From: Anoplolepis gracilipes
Lineage: Eukaryota; Arthropoda; Insecta; Hymenoptera; Formicidae
Assembly: GCF_047496725.1 (NCBI RefSeq)
Contig: NC_132972.1
Span: 6,006,001 to 6,070,000, forward strand
DNA length: 64,000 bases
Reading direction: 5' to 3'
Shown: positions 54,564-64,000 of the stretch, piece by piece
Numbering within the stretch: position 1 is the stretch's first letter
Layout: each line of letters begins with the position of its first letter
Translations under genes and position numbers: made by a program
The notes under the pieces: generated by a model
The model's database searches: none
What the model saw: only the letters and a program-made list of their open reading frames with translations
Told to the model about the DNA's origin: nothing

Positions 54564-55639
54564 TAACAAGTTAACATGGCGGTTTCGCACGCGCATGGCG
54601 ATCGATCGTCAAGCGTGGGAATGTCACTGCGCGATCAGGTGTCTAGCTACAAGGCCGCCACAAGAAGACAGCACATTTTTACATTTCCGCTCGTCGCTCG
54701 TCTGTCGAAACGAAATTTCCGCAGCGTGTCCGCGTATTTTCCTAACGAAGGCTCCGTTTAACGAGGGAGACCGGATAGATATTCCGCACAGTAAAAACAA
54801 TTGACCAATTCAACCGCGTGTCCAATTACGAAATTGGCAACGATGAAAATACCGGGCCGGACTCTTAATTCGATTCAGCCAATTAGAACCTTCTCATTGT
54901 CCATCCGTAGAGGGTTGAATACGCTTCTTGCGTCCTGCTCGTTGAGAGCAAATTTCTGCGGCAAACAGCATTACTCTTTGTTCGAGATGATCTCTCTCGC
55001 ATCCTACAAGTTCTTCCGGGGCACTGAATATACGGAACTGCTATCGCCGAAATATAGTTGATTAACAAAGTTTCCTGTCTGTTGAATTCTTTCTTGGGAA
55101 CAGGTCTGAATTGCAATTAAAACTTGAGTAATAGACATGGGATATATAGAATGAAAGCACACGATAAATTCGTAATTTCGCAAAAAAGATCCTTGCAAAA
55201 TGCTTCTTTCTTATACAATTGACAATTTAATGTAGTTAGGAAGAAGCCCCGATGTTTACATAAAATTTATTTTTCATGTGATATTTGATAGGAAGCTACG
55301 CCAGTTTTTTTTATAATTACATAGTAGGAAACGTATAATTTGTGGAACTGTCAAATCCACTGTTCTTTTATAAAACTTCTTTTTCTTGTCCTACTTTCTT
55401 TTAAAATTTAATTCCACAAAATAAGAGTAAACTAAGGGAATTGTGTAACAACGACATTTGTGTAATTAGATAAAATTGGTCAAATTTATTAACACATTGA
55501 TATATATATATATATATAGCATTTTCGTTAATTTTATTAGCTACATTTATTTAGCATTTTTATTAAGCTTACAGTTATATTTTTTACTCATAATAAAATT
55601 ACAAAATAAAATAATGATAAAAATCTGATCTAATTAAAT

Positions 55640-55800
55640 AATAAACATATATTTTAATATATTAATATATTACTTATTAATATATTATTAATATATTATT
55701 AATAATTAATATATTAATATATTAATTATCATATTAATATATTTAATATACATATAAATAATTAATATAAAATATGAATAATAATTAATATATAAAATAA
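55640..55800. repeat. AT-only palindromic repeat (TTAATATA)n
   Basis: Repeated TTAATATATTAATATA words, self-complementary, nearly devoid of G and C. Confidence 0.8.
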
Positions 55801-56148
55801 TGATAATAGTAACAATTATGACCGTTTAAAAGATTAAAATTGTCTGTTTTAAAGTATGCATATAAAACGAAAAGAAATTGTTTAAATACAGAATGCTGTG
55901 CTCGTTTAATTTCAATGCGGCGGTTTGCAAGCTGCAGCAGCCCTAAATAAATTTAAGAAAGTATCGAATAAACAAACGGGTGTAGTCATTTTCTTGTTGG
56001 TCCGGAAACAGGTCAAGATCACGCGGGGCGCCGAGATGTATGGGCGATCGTCGGAAAAAATATCTCGCAGTCGACCATGAATTAAACTGCTGCCCGATAT
56101 CACGAATTGCGTAATCAATCTAAGTGGCTGCTTCAACGTGATATCTAG

Positions 56149-56177
56149 AGTATCGAGACACTCCAAGTCTCGATACT
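56149..56177. repeat. Perfect 11-bp hairpin with 7-nt loop
   Basis: AGTATCGAGAC and its exact reverse complement GTCTCGATACT flank ACTCCAA. Too short for a miRNA precursor; a strong local cruciform or RNA stem. Confidence 0.75.
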
Positions 56178-57636
56178 TGGATTCACAGAGATTCTCGGAA
56201 TTTATTTTTCTATTTTTATCACGATTTTGTCCCTCGCTAGATCAGTCGCAATTAATGACGCATCGTTTATATGACCTTTTTTGCTTTAATTGTTTTTTCC
56301 TTTTACAAATATATTACTTGGAATATTGTTTATCTGTTTATCGTTGAACTCATGTGCCCTAAACATTGATAAAACATAAGTTAAAAGATAAAACACGATC
56401 GTTATCATTAGTATCGATTAACAGTTTTATCAAGATAGTAAAAATCTGTATTGAACATGTGATTACAGTATCTGTCAGAATGTTGCAATTATTATATTTA
56501 TAATGAATCTATTTATATATTATAGATATTTATTTAGCCTTTATAATTTTGCGATTTAAAACTGAATGTTTTTTTAAATCTCCTTAAGCTTACGAAAGTC
56601 TGTTAATGTGTGTTGTGTATCATAAGATAACAAATAATGCAATCAGAACCTTTACATTTTTTCTTGGAAATCAGTGATAATTCTCGTGCAACAATGATTT
56701 TACAATGAAATTATCGATAGCTCGTTACCAGGTAATCGTCGTTATTATTTCTTGCCTTGTCCTATCGTTGGGTAGATTATTATTGGATTGATTAACTCGA
56801 TTATAGATTACCTTGTTAAGGCAAACTCGCGACGTGATCTCGAGACTTTCATTGAGAGTTTAAGGTCGTTTGAGAAAGGTTATAAAAAAAGCACGCAATA
56901 CTAGCAATGTGACAATGTTAGAAATTGAAGTTTAAAATATGTCTGCAAGATAGGCGACTAGGAATTAAAGTCTATTTGAATAACTGTTGCTTATATCAAG
57001 TGCATATATATTTTATAATTTTTGTTTTATTTTTTAATTTAAGTTTTTTTTAAAATTTTTTTTTACCTTTTTTTCTTCTGAAATAATATAAATATAAATA
57101 ATACAAACAGATAATGATGCAGAAAAACAAATTTTGTATAATTACACTCTGGATATACATACCAAAAATAATTTATTTTAATTTATTCAAAGTTATTGAT
57201 GAGTTTTCATTAATTTTTGCTTAATTTTCTCCACGTGTACTGGTATTCTATTTTAAGCGCAAAAAATACAAACCCGATGCACCAGAAAGCAATTGAATAT
57301 TTAATAATCTCGTCATCTTTCTCGAAGTGCAATATTTAAAGAAGCATGTTTATATCCCATAGCACTAAATTGACTATGTGCATCTAAAGTTAACATCGTT
57401 CGCGATTCTCTTACACGAGGGAAATAAAGTCTCGAATTAGATATTTATCGTTCAATTAGACATTTATTTCTCGTTTGAAAACGTGATGTCTATTAATATT
57501 CCGACGCACATTAAAAAGCTCAGAAGACACACTGTGAAAGATGTTTGTAGAGCGTTTGAAAAATTTTATGTGAAATGTTTTTAGGCGGTATTTTTAAAAC
57601 GGTATCGCATAAATATTATTCGGGATCAAAGAATGA

Positions 57637-57670
57637 TATAAAGGCGAGATCCGGGCTTCTTCTGGTTCAG
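57637..57670 (+). promoter_or_regulatory. Core promoter: TATA box plus initiator
   Basis: TATAAAGG at 57,637-57,644 is followed, at the usual spacing of about 30 nt, by GGTTCAGAGA, whose TCAG is an insect initiator core (predicted start at the A near 57,669). Sequence becomes CpG-rich from here and continues so toward the coding exon at 59,429. No downstream promoter element is obvious. This would be the promoter of gene B, about 1.8 kb upstream of its start codon. Confidence 0.45.
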
Positions 57671-57984
57671 AGATGACATTGAACCGCAGGATCAGCGGGA
57701 TCTCGTGCGTATCCTCCCGTCTGTGTCGCGTGTTCATCGCGACATTGAGTGGGGGATGCGGCGCGAAAGAGAGAAAGAGAGCGGGAGAGAGAAAGAGAAA
57801 GACAGACTGTGAGAAGCAGGCAGGCAGTACGCGTATAAATACAAGCGGTCGCGTTCGTACGCGCTTAGTTGCTGTGATACTCGATCCACGTGACGGCCGT
57901 CGATCGAACGTGCCTTTCGAGTTTCGTTATCCCGCTATTCCGCGCTTCCGACGTGCGAATTCAAGCTCGTGTGCGTGATGTACG

Positions 57985-58024
<40 letters not shown>

Positions 58025-58590
58025 TGTCTATTCGTTCGATAACGAGAGCGAGTTGAGAAAGGAATAGGAAAAAAAAAGAGGACGCGAGGAAAAGCAACCA
58101 CTCTTCGTTTCTTCGCATCTCCGGCCGCCTCTTCTTAACTTATTTTTACCTACATTTTTGGGAAAAGAAAAAAAACTAAAAGGGAATATATTTAATTAAA
58201 AAGAAAAGCCATCGAAGATCCACTTGGAAACGGAAAAATTTCGACTTCTCGACTCTATTTAGAAAACCGAGCGGTACTCGTGTTGATGGTCGATTAGATC
58301 GTTAGATGATAAAAAAACAGAGTAGTTTGCCTTAAGTTAGATCTATAGAGTAATTAAATGAACAGCTGATTGTCCCTGGAGCCGACAATCGCGTATAGAG
58401 ATCCCTATGTGGTGCTCTCTTTTATACGGGCGTATAAAATCCGTCAATCGGAGCACATACACAATATGCGTACACACATCGACGTGGTAACGCGCGTTTC
58501 ACGAGAGTGACCGCGTCGTCGGCGTCGCCGGCGTCGGGAGTGAAAAGGCGGTCGACCGCTTTGGCTGCTTTCACCGACCAGCCGCGCCAG
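57669..58590 (+). other. Possible 5' untranslated exon of gene B
   Basis: From the predicted start, CpG-rich sequence runs to CGCGCCAG|GTAAAT, a good donor at 58,591. A plausible acceptor before the coding exon lies near 59,184 (TTTTTCTGATTCTGCGGAACAG). Short upstream frames occur in it, including one beginning at about 57,675. Whether the leader is really spliced here cannot be told from sequence alone. Confidence 0.25.
57982..58027. repeat. (CGTG)n tetranucleotide microsatellite
   Basis: About eleven tandem CGTG units inside the presumed 5' leader of gene B. Confidence 0.93.
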
Positions 58591-59395
58591 GTAAATTAAT
58601 GTTGCCGATCGCGCTTTAACGTTCCATCTCGTCGTCCGCGTGCCTTCGTTCTTCCTCTCTTCTTTTTTTTTTCTTTCTTTTTTCACCTTCGTGAAAAATG
58701 ACCCTCGTCCGCCGTCGATAATCATCATTGAATACATTTCTTCGCTCGAATAGGGTCAATGTGTCGGCGTGAAAAGTTGATGATCGAAACGTCATGATCA
58801 GAATTGTGAATTTTACATAGTCGAAATTATATACATATATACAACATTACGTCGACAGTGTAAGTCGCGAGAGATTTTCTTTGGTGTTTTGAAGTTTTCA
58901 GACACCGCAGCGTAACCTTCAACAACCTCGTCAGTGTATAATATTGAATAGTATAATATTGAATCAGCCGCAAGACACTCGTGGCACGCATTTAGTCGCT
59001 CGTGCATGCTTGAAATCTCATTGGATACCCGACCTGCGGATATCTAATCTGTTAGCGTTATCTCCGCGACTAATGCGGTCAACGCCATCGTGGGATCCCT
59101 GAAGCGAGCTTTTCACAACTATTTTTTCAAATCAGTGGATACATATATTTCTGTATACATTATTTTTCTGATTCTGCGGAACAGAACGATCCTTTCAATG
59201 CGGATCTATTTTACGTTTGACCTTTGACGACCTCGCTGCCATAAAACATTAACCTGGCATTAGCGCGATATCAACAGGGAAATCAACGTCTCTCAACGCC
59301 GGTCGATGTATAGCCAAGTAAATACTTAATCTAGACGCGAGCTGACCTTCGACGTGACCCCGTTACAAGATACGAGAGCTCGAGTGCTCTCTGCG

Positions 59396-59416
59396 ATGCG
59401 CAATACGCGATTGTAA
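59396..59416 (+). other. Short uORF (6 codons) just upstream of gene B start
   Basis: ATG at 59,396 gives six codons and a TAA at 59,414-59,416, in frame with and 12 nt before the main ATG. Such close spacing is compatible with reinitiation or leaky scanning control, or it may have no function. Confidence 0.45.
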
Positions 59417-59428
59417 ACTGTTCATCAT

Positions 59429-60096
59429 ATGGACGACGTGGTCGTTAGAATGGAAACAGCCAAGATGTACATCAGCGAACCGCAGAATGGTCATACGACT
59501 ACCAAATACGCCTCGACCAACTCCATCCCAGCGATGATGGAGCAGGAGTCATCGTTGGCGAAAATCCTCGGCGCTGTCGGTCGGCAACGCGAGAACGCGA
59601 CGATTCTGCGGGATTCGAAGAGTCGCCGGCACAGCGTCCTCGAGGATCTGAAGGCTCGACGAGACAGCCTCTTTCAGAGGGCTCGTCGGGCCAGCATCTT
59701 TGACGACAAGGACAACAATACCAAGGACAGCGCCAAGACCAACATCAAGGATAACGTCAAGGACAATAACGCGAAAGATAAGCCGAAGGAGAAGAGGAGG
59801 AGCAGCGACAGCGGCAGAAGAAACTCCGTGTTCTACGTATCTGAAGATCTACTGGAGGAGAATCAAGAAGTGCCGGAGAACGAGGATAGCGAGCGCGCAG
59901 TCCAGGAAGCCAAGAAGGGACGCCGCAAATCCTGGCATCCGCTTGTTAAGCCGCCCAAGTTGGATCGGAAGAGGAGGAAGGGCGTATCCGGTGTTCCCTC
60001 GCAGACTGGCAGCACGGAAGGACTTTATTCGCAGAGTTATACGCGTCAGAAGAGACCGTCCTGGTGGAACATCTTTGTACCGGACTCGGTCGTCAG
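59429..60096 (+). CDS. First coding exon (222 codons) of an unrecognised basic protein with repeated RRxS motifs (gene B)
   Basis: The frame starts at ATG 59,429, just after an in-frame TAA, and ends at a CAG|GTATTT donor (60,097), leaving two bases of the next codon. Read-through beyond the donor is AT-rich and intron-like. A second ATG at codon 8 (59,450) has a better context (AGAATGG). Residues 1-60 are mixed and hydrophilic. From 65 on there are six RRxS motifs with Ser at 69, 80, 89, 126, 133 and 168; four have the form RRxS[VLI][LF]. RRxS is the classic PKA consensus. Residues 93-122 are a Lys/Asp/Asn low-complexity tract built on KDN. Residues 138-163 are acidic, 164-184 strongly basic (KKGRRKSWH, DRKRRKG). 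The end, RQKRPSWWNIFVPDSVV, is aromatic and looks like the start of an ordered domain. No signal peptide or membrane segment is seen. Probably the cytosolic N-terminal tail of a larger, possibly membrane, protein; family not recognised. Confidence 0.82.
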
Positions 60097-60457
60097 GTAT
60101 TTATTTATCACGCGATTATTGTATTTTTTATTATTGCGCGAATGTGAAATATCCGTTGTTTTACGAACAATCGTATAGTTATTATATATATTCTTGGAGC
60201 GATTTATGGAAGAGTTTGGTGCAAATTCGTTTTAGAAGGATAATCGAGGTAATAAAATATAATCAAGGTAAGAAAATGAGGCCTATGAAATTCTCTGGCA
60301 AACGAGAATATTGTTATTAGAATGTTGTTAGAATATTATTAATATATGTTATTTAAACATAATTAAAAGTGTCAATTAAATCATAAATATACTATGAATA
60401 TTTAATTCGTATATATATCTATATATACATATATGATAATATAAGAGAAAAAGGGAG

Positions 60458-60532
<75 letters not shown>

Positions 60533-61890
60533 AAGAAAGAATTTGGGACACGTGGAGAATATTACTCAGTGAATAATTAATTTCATATTTACATCGTTTA
60601 ATTATTTGATAAATAAATGTCACAGTTAATTTTAACGAATGATTTATTCATTATTCATTTATAATAATCATTAAATGATAATTTGCGACATAATTTGCAT
60701 AAAAACATTTTTCGCAATACCCCAAAAAATTGCACGATAAAATGCAAGTAAACGATACTTCGAAATGTTTTAAATGACCGATATATGCGATAATCTTAAA
60801 TATTTAATTCCCGATTCACGATAACTTTCACATTGATATATTTGTACGTGTGTTTGCCTCCAATCTGACAATTAAGATAGCGGTGCAATCTTGATATTGA
60901 ATTAATTCTCAATAATTTTCAATAATTCCATGAAAATTACATCTTCCGCAATTTCATGTCGATGTAATTTTAAACCATGATATTACCATCAATTTGTATC
61001 ATCGAATAATTTCAGATTACCATCGTGTTATGATAATAATAATAATACTGTATTGTCAACAATCTCAAATCGTCATTGTATTTTTGCGTGGATATAAATA
61101 ATTTACAACTCATTTTTTAAATTATATCTTTATCGACATTTTAATTATTATCATATATATATATACATAAACAGACAATTCACAAGCATGCGCGATTTTA
61201 AAGGAAAAGAAGTGTTGTTTAGGTAAATATTTGAAAATGTCACTGTCGCATTGAAATCATTATCTGGGCTAAATCTTTTGTCGTTTACCAAACGATGAGA
61301 AAGCATCACCGTTTCAGATAACGGCACGTCGTAACGGTATTTTGCGAGAATAACGACAAATCGCAGATGTGTTTGCGCGACGTAGAAAATGGCACATAAG
61401 GAAATTTCAAAAATATTAAAAATGATACTTGCCGGAAAAAAGAATTTTATAAGATTTTTTTAGTCCAAACAGCTGAACCAGTATTCAAAATTTGAATACA
61501 AATGTTTAAACGCTCAATCTGTTTTTCCATGAAACACATCTTTTCGAGTAAAGAAACTTATTTATTTCACAGTTTTTTTAGAGTGAAAAATATTATTAGC
61601 AAAAACAACAGATATTTCGAATGAAAAAGAGATTAATCATCAAACAAAAATAAGATTTTCGAGGTTCCGATTAGGTCAAGATTAAATTTTAGCGTCTTGT
61701 TTTCACTCAGTATTCCGACTGAAAATAATGTGACGTTTTTATTACGAAGAAATGGAATTTTCGACACTTTAATATTTCTACGCACACAGTGTCTCGAGAA
61801 AATTTCATGAAAGTTTCCTCGTTGCATTGCAATCTCGCGATTTCTCTACGAGAGACTTATTCGCGGAAGTCATCGCGAAAAGTACCACCG
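60097..61890 (+). other. Start of gene B intron 1, AT-rich, no exon seen
   Basis: Begins with the GTATTT donor. Contains a long (GA)n tract and AT-rich sequence; no acceptor with a continuing open frame was found before the satellite array. Confidence 0.55.
60461..60541. repeat. (GA)n then (GAAA)n microsatellite
   Basis: About 33 GA units followed by three GAAA units. Confidence 0.95.
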
Positions 61891-61902
61891 ATGTGAACCT
61901 GG

Positions 61903-64000
61903 CGCCCGACTTTATGAAAAAAAAAAATTAATAATATAGTTCGTTTGTACGTCGTTTGTACCTGTTTGTACCACACTTTTTTTCGTTTGTACCTCAACCG
62001 GTTCGGAAATAAAAAATAATCAAAAAATGGCCAGCGCTCGACTTTAAGATATTTTAATTTCATTAATGCCATTCGATAGAGAATCGTTTGTACCTGTTTG
62101 TACCTCTTTTCAAATCGTTTGTACCTCAACCGGTTCGGAAATACGGCCATTTTTAGTTTTAGAGTAACGCTATACCGGTATTTCCGCTATTTTTTTAGAT
62201 ATCGCGAAACGGCCAACGGGGTTCGAAAGAGAATCGTTTGTACCTGTTTGTACCTTTTTTCAAATCGTTTGTACCTCAACCGGTTCGGAAATACGGCCAT
62301 TTTTAGTTTTAGAGTAACGCTATACCGGTATTTCCGCTATTTTTTTAGATATCGCGAAACGGCCAACGGGGTTCGAAAGAGAATCGTTTGTACCTGTTTG
62401 TACCTTTTTTCAAATCGTTTGTACCTCAACCGGTTCGGAAATACGACCATTTTTAGTTTTAGAGTAACGCTATACCGATATTTCCGCTATTTTTTTAGAT
62501 ATCGCAAAACGGTCAACAGGGTTCGATAGAGAATCGTTTGTACCTGTTTGTACCTTTTTTCAAATCGTTTGTACCTCAACCGGTTCGGAAATACGACCAT
62601 TTTTAGTTTTAGAGTAACGCTATACCGATATTTCCGCTATTTTTTTAGATATCGCAAAACGGCCAACGGGGTTCGATAGAGAATCGTTTGTACCTGTTTG
62701 TACCTTTTTTCAAATCGTTTGTACCTCAACCGGTTCGGAAATACGACCATTTTTAGTTTTAGAGTAACGATATACCGATATTCCCGCTATTTTTTTAGAT
62801 ATCGCGAAACGGCCAACGGGGTTCGAAAGAGAATCGTTTGTACCTGTTTGTACCTCTTTTCATTTCGTTTGTACCTCAACCGGTTCGGAAATACAGCGAT
62901 TTTCGAGTTTTGAAATTAACGCTAAACTCGTATTTCCGCTATTTTTTTAGATATCGCGAAACGGCCAACGGGGTTCGAAAGAGAATCGTTTGTACCTGTT
63001 TGTACCTCTTTTCAAATCGTTTGTACCTCAACCGGTTCGGAAATACAGCGATTTTCGAGTTTTGAAATTAACGCTAAACTCGTATTTCCGCTATTTTTTT
63101 AGATATCGCGAAACGGCCAACGGGATTCGATAGAGAATCGTTTGTACCTGTTTGTACCTCTTTTCATTTCGTTTGTACCTCAACCGGTTTGGAAATACAG
63201 CGATTTTCGAGTTTTGAAATTAACGCTAAACTCGTATTTCCGCTATTTTTTTAGATATCGCGAAACGGCCAACGGGGTTTGATAGAGAATCGTTTGTACC
63301 TGTTTGTACCTTTTTTCAAATCGTTTGTACCTCAACCGGTTCGGAAATACAGCGATTTTCGAGTTTTGAAATTAACGCTAAACTCGTATTTCCGCTATTT
63401 TTTTAGATATCGCGAAACGGCCAACGGGGTTTGATAGAGAATCGTTTGTACCTGTTTGTACCTTTTTTCAAATCGTTTGTACCTCAACCGGTTCGGAAAT
63501 ACAGCGATTTTCGAGTTTTGAAATTAACGCTAAACTCGTATTTCCGCTATTTTTTTAGATATCGCGAAACGGCCAACGGGGTTCGAAAGAGAATCGTTTG
63601 TACCTGTTTGTACCTCTTTTCAAATCGTTTGTACCTCAACCGGTTCGGAAATACAGCGATTTTCGAGTTTTGAAATTAACGCTAAACTCGTATTTCCGCT
63701 ATTTTTTTAGATATCGCGAAACGGCCAACGGGATTCGATAGAGAATCGTTTGTACCTGTTTGTACCTCTTTTCATTTCGTTTGTACCTCAACCGGTTTGG
63801 AAATACAGCGATTTTCGAGTTTTGAAATTAACGCTAAACTCGTATTTCCGCTATTTTTTTAGATATCGCGAAACGGCCAACGGGGTTTGATAGAGAATCG
63901 TTTGTACCTGTTTGTACCTTTTTTCAAATCGTTTGTACCTCAACCGGTTCGGAAATACGGCCATTTTTAGTTTTAGAGTAACGCTATACCGATATTTCCG
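61903..64000. repeat. Tandem satellite array, 150/152-bp unit, two variants, running off the window
   Basis: Using the recurring GAATCGTTTGTACCTG as register, units begin at 62,081, 62,231, 62,381, 62,531, 62,681, 62,831, 62,983, 63,135, 63,287, 63,439, 63,591, 63,743 and 63,895. The first five are 150 bp (variant A, with CGGCCATTTTTAGTTTTAGA or CGACCATTTTTAGTTTTAGA in the middle). The next seven are 152 bp (variant B, with CAGCGATTTTCGAGTTTTGA). The last, cut by the window end, returns to variant A in its second part. Each unit has three copies of GTTTGTACCT and an inverted pair CGGAAATAC/GTATTTCCG about 35 bp apart. The left edge is degenerate: a diverged, shortened copy at about 61,946-62,080 and a fragment back to about 61,903 share CG[CT][CT]CGACTTTA with each other. 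Frames open across several units are a by-product of the 150-bp period. Confidence 0.95.

Larger units (their letters stand above)
25588..57600. other. Long AT-rich stretch: probable first intron of gene A and/or intergenic DNA
   Basis: Over 30 kb with no convincing exon continuing gene A. Contents worth naming are listed separately: microsatellites, a foldback element (38,352-38,905), a TA-flanked MITE (50,661-50,845), a palindromic GATA/E-box site (34,726-34,765), and two blocks with weak exon-like signals (28,995-29,199 and 49,691-50,016). G+C-richer patches at about 32,440-32,830, 33,260-33,600, 36,000-36,240, 36,780-37,560, 40,550-40,900, 43,430-43,800 and 54,570-55,050 give short overlapping frames on both strands, which is what composition alone would produce. 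Confidence 0.55.

Noticed and set aside
55912..56166. 84-codon minus-strand ORF starting inside the 56.15-kb hairpin
   Set aside because: Composition is protein-like but there is no splice evidence, promoter or recognisable domain.
57673..57978. 101-codon plus-strand ORF right after the predicted transcription start
   Set aside because: Arg/Lys-rich product from a GA-rich stretch; more likely a chance frame in the 5' leader.
62098..62529. 143-codon repetitive ORF as a real gene
   Set aside because: It is the satellite read in one frame; the frame is lost as soon as units are 152 bp.
61903..64000. CRISPR-like array
   Set aside because: The repeats are contiguous 150/152-bp monomers without unique spacers, and the setting is eukaryotic.
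1..64000. tRNA or rRNA genes
   Set aside because: Scanned for paired A/B-box tRNA signals and for conserved rRNA segments; no convincing candidate, though a covariance-model search would be more reliable.

Overview
The window looks like nuclear DNA of an insect, probably a hymenopteran and possibly an ant. It is strongly AT-rich, full of TA, CT/GA, poly-T and trinucleotide microsatellites, and has scattered short G+C- and CpG-rich islands. Coding is sparse, and the few convincing coding pieces end at GT/AG splice signals. There are no operons, Shine-Dalgarno sites or bacterial gene families, and I recognised no tRNA, rRNA or CRISPR. The species assignment is inference from composition only.

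Layout. (1) 43-252, minus strand: a probable last coding exon with a proline-rich segment and a stop; the rest of that gene would lie to the right on the minus strand. (2) 253-24,700: AT-rich non-coding DNA, intronic or intergenic, with a G+C island at about 11,560-11,900, another at about 21,440-22,080 carrying a (TCG)n tract, and several palindromic elements. (3) 24,740-25,587, plus strand: a CpG-rich 5' region, a 10-codon uORF, and a 47-codon first coding exon ending at a GTGAGT donor. (4) 25,588-57,600: more than 30 kb of AT-rich DNA, probably a long first intron and/or intergenic space. It holds two clear non-autonomous DNA-transposon-like elements: a foldback at 38,352-38,905 and a 185-bp TA-flanked MITE at 50,661-50,845. 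(5) 57,637-60,096, plus strand: a TATA/initiator core promoter, a CpG-rich 5' leader and a 222-codon first coding exon with repeated RRxS motifs, ending at a GTATTT donor. (6) 60,097-61,890: start of an intron. (7) About 61,900 to the window end: a tandem satellite of 150/152-bp units in two variants, with a 608-bp spacing between identical blocks.

The three coding exons seem to belong to three different genes. I do not recognise any of the proteins with confidence and give no gene symbols. The window does not show a cluster of cooperating genes. Its most distinctive features are the structured repeats: the satellite, the foldback, the TA-flanked MITE with six copies of an internal motif, and a near-complete 180-bp hairpin. 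The phosphosite-like repeat in the 59.4-kb exon is also unusual.
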